Assembly (NCBI GenBank): GCA_041663485.1
Contig: JBAYMO010000016.1
Location: 1 to 40,112, forward strand
From: 02-FULL-45-11b sp041663485
GTDB lineage: Bacteria; Patescibacteriota; Patescibacteriia; Buchananbacterales; UBA6539
Direction of reading: 5' to 3'
DNA: 40,112 bases
Below are positions 38,622 to 40,112 of this stretch, in pieces. The position numbers and the translations under genes are program-made. Under the pieces are notes generated by a model that had not been told where the DNA came from, ran no database searches, and worked only from the letters and a program-made list of their open reading frames with translations. Position 1 is the first letter of the stretch. Each line of letters opens with the position of its first letter.

Positions 38622-39590
38622 ATGAAAGACACAATTTTGTCGGGTATTCGCCCGACCGGAAAACTCCACATTGGCAATTACTTAGGTTCATTAAGCAATT
38701 TTTTGAAATTGCAAAAAGACAATGATTGTTATTTTTTTATTGCTGACTTGCATTCTTTAAATGAGCCATTTTTAGCTCAGGAGAAATACCACCAAATCAT
38801 AGACTTAACCAAGGACTATTTGGCGGCCGGGCTGGATCCAAAAAAATGCGTTATTTTTGCTCAATCGCATTTATCCCAACATTCTGAACTAGCTATTATT
38901 CTACAAAATGTCGTACCAGTTTCCTTTTTATTTCGCATGACTCAATATAAAGACAAATCAACCGATCGGGAAAATGACAAAGTAAATGCCGGTTTGCTTT
39001 TTTATCCAATTTTGATGGCCGCCGATATTCTAATGTATAAATCAACCAAAGTGCCGGTTGGTCAAGATCAAACGCAACACGTAGAATTGGCCAGGGACGT
39101 AGCGGGATTTTTTAATAACAAATATGGCCAAACCTTTCCCGAACCTAAACCGCTATTCACCGAAACACCAAAAGTTATGAGCCTATTGGCTCCGGATAAA
39201 AAAATGTCAAAATCCTTAGGTGATGCTCACTGTATATATATTGATGATGAGCCAGAAGTAATCAGACAAAAGCTAGCCAAAGCCGTTACCGATACCGGCG
39301 ACGGACAATCACTGGGCGCCAAAAATTTATTGGATTTGATTAGAATTTTTTCTAAACCGGAAATTTTTGAAAAAATGTCGGCTGATCAGGCCGCTGGCCA
39401 ACTGAAATATTCTGAATTAAAAAATCAGCTAGCGGCGGATATTGCCAATTATTTCGCGGATTTTAGAAAAAGGAAAAAACAAATCTCCGATCAACAGGCC
39501 AAAAAAATTCTGGCCGCCGGCGCTAAAAAAGCCAAAATCGTAGCTCAAAAAACTTTAAACGAAGTAAAAAAACGAATTGGAATTTCATGA
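38622..39590 (+). CDS. trpS: Tryptophanyl-tRNA synthetase
   Basis: TrpRS charges tRNA-Trp. The 322-residue length is normal. The class I motif appears as HIGN (16-19, after SGIRPTGKL), and the KMSKS loop is intact as DKKMSKSLGD near residue 194. The core has the usual FFIADLHSLN, MAADILMYK and VPVGQDQTQHVELARD stretches. The stop codon TGA overlaps the ATG of the next gene (ATGA), so the methyltransferase gene is translationally coupled. Together with TrpB2 upstream it forms a tryptophan supply and use pair. Confidence 0.97.
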   Translation: MKDTILSGIRPTGKLHIGNYLGSLSNFLKLQKDNDCYFFIADLHSLNEPFLAQEKYHQIIDLTKDYLAAGLDPKKCVIFAQSHLSQHSELAIILQNVVPVSFLFRMTQYKDKSTDRENDKVNAGLLFYPILMAADILMYKSTKVPVGQDQTQHVELARDVAGFFNNKYGQTFPEPKPLFTETPKVMSLLAPDKKMSKSLGDAHCIYIDDEPEVIRQKLAKAVTDTGDGQSLGAKNLLDLIRIFSKPEIFEKMSADQAAGQLKYSELKNQLAADIANYFADFRKRKKQISDQQAKKILAAGAKKAKIVAQKTLNEVKKRIGIS

Positions 39591-40112
39591 TTTTTTTTCA
39601 AATCATTTTAGTTGGTTTGATTTTTATTATTTTTATTTTTGGCATAATTATCGGCTTACTGGCCCTAGCCAGCCTAGGCGCCATTATTATTTGCCACGTT
39701 CCCTACGCTTCCACGCCGAATATTCGCGTCAAAAAAATCATCAATCTGCTTGACTTGAAACCAGATCAAAAATTTTATGACCTGGGCTGTGGTGATGGTA
39801 GATTTTTAATTGAGGCAAATCGGTTCGGAGCTAAAGCCGTTGGGTTTGAAATTTCTCTTCATCCCTATTTACTGGCTCGAATTAATATATTACAAAATCA
39901 CAGTCAGGCTAAAATTATATTTAAAAATTTTTACGAGGTTGATTTAAGCGATGCTGATGTTGTAGTTTGTTTTTTGATTGATACGGTCATGGCAGAAGTA
40001 GAAAATAAATTGATTAAAGAATTAAAGCCTGGCGCCCAAGTGGCCTGTTACGGCTTTAATCTTCCCCACTGGCAGGCTAAAAAAATTTATTATTTAAACC
40101 CCCACAATAAAA
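39587..40112 (+). CDS. Membrane-anchored class I SAM-dependent methyltransferase, partial
   Basis: The gene starts at ATG 39587, overlapping the trpS stop by 4 bases (ATGA), and is open to the right edge (175 codons). One long hydrophobic segment at about residues 4-40 anchors the N-terminus. A Rossmann methyltransferase domain follows with motif I as YDLGCGDGRF (about residues 65-74), an acidic strand-2 end in VGFEIS, and LKPGAQVACYG later, typical of class I enzymes. The substrate is unknown; a membrane lipid, quinone or protein is possible. The C-terminus lies outside the window. Confidence 0.85.
   Translation, partial: MIFFQIILVGLIFIIFIFGIIIGLLALASLGAIIICHVPYASTPNIRVKKIINLLDLKPDQKFYDLGCGDGRFLIEANRFGAKAVGFEISLHPYLLARINILQNHSQAKIIFKNFYEVDLSDADVVVCFLIDTVMAEVENKLIKELKPGAQVACYGFNLPHWQAKKIYYLNPHNK

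Noticed and set aside
1..40112. Alternative genetic code with UGA as sense codon.
   Set aside because: trpS and the threonine synthase gene end in UGA at the expected protein lengths; the typA interruption is UAA.

Overview
The window looks like a chromosomal segment of a Patescibacteria/CPR bacterium, probably parcubacterial. This is inference from gene content. It has two proteins with the two-helix VirB2/TrbC-like 'T4SS pilin' domain common in that group, a very long Cys-rich secreted protein, a stand-alone TrpB2-type protein next to trpS, a compact layout, and several promoters placed so close to the start codon that the mRNAs should be leaderless. UGA is used as an ordinary stop (ends of trpS and of the threonine synthase gene), so the UGA-Gly code of Gracilibacteria/Absconditabacteria does not apply. 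I see no rRNA, CRISPR array or intact transposon.

Left part (1-11.6 kb, minus strand): a surface-protein operon with its own promoter. A membrane-anchored TSP3/EF-hand-like protein is followed, with stop and start overlapping, by a 3437-residue secreted protein with about 140 cysteines, several lectin/CBM-like domains and a recurring C-x5-G-C motif, and then by another signal-peptide protein cut by the window edge. 11.6-20.1 kb: housekeeping genes on the minus strand (rsmA, tsaC, a FemAB-family transferase, leuS, uvrA) plus one small secreted Cys-rich protein on the plus strand. 20.2-23.7 kb (minus): a DsbA-like oxidoreductase followed by two tandem paralogues. The paralogues share a Cys-rich ectodomain and the pilin-like membrane domain but end in different predicted wall-lytic modules, a 3D domain in one and an M15-type peptidase in the other. 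The duplication left a copy of the dsbA 3' end between them.

23.8-29.3 kb (plus): a tiny basic protein, secG, a membrane-anchored peptide-binding protein, tRNA-Leu(CAG) preceded by a broken 5' copy, RNase J, a MazG-like enzyme and a GNAT acetyltransferase. 29.3-31.1 kb (minus): typA, interrupted by a single in-frame TAA. 31.2 kb: a decayed Y1 (REP-type) transposase tail. 31.6-34.3 kb: ppdK.

34.3-37.1 kb is different in style. Three genes stand as separate transcription units with good Shine-Dalgarno sites, longer leaders and strong hairpin terminators: threonine synthase, pyruvoyl-dependent arginine decarboxylase, and a 57-residue zinc-ribbon protein behind a T-box riboswitch. The right end holds trpB2, trpS and a membrane-bound methyltransferase that runs off the window.

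The most noteworthy systems are the giant Cys-rich surface operon, the DsbA plus domain-swapped wall-hydrolase pair, and the T-box that appears to serve only a 57-residue zinc-ribbon protein.
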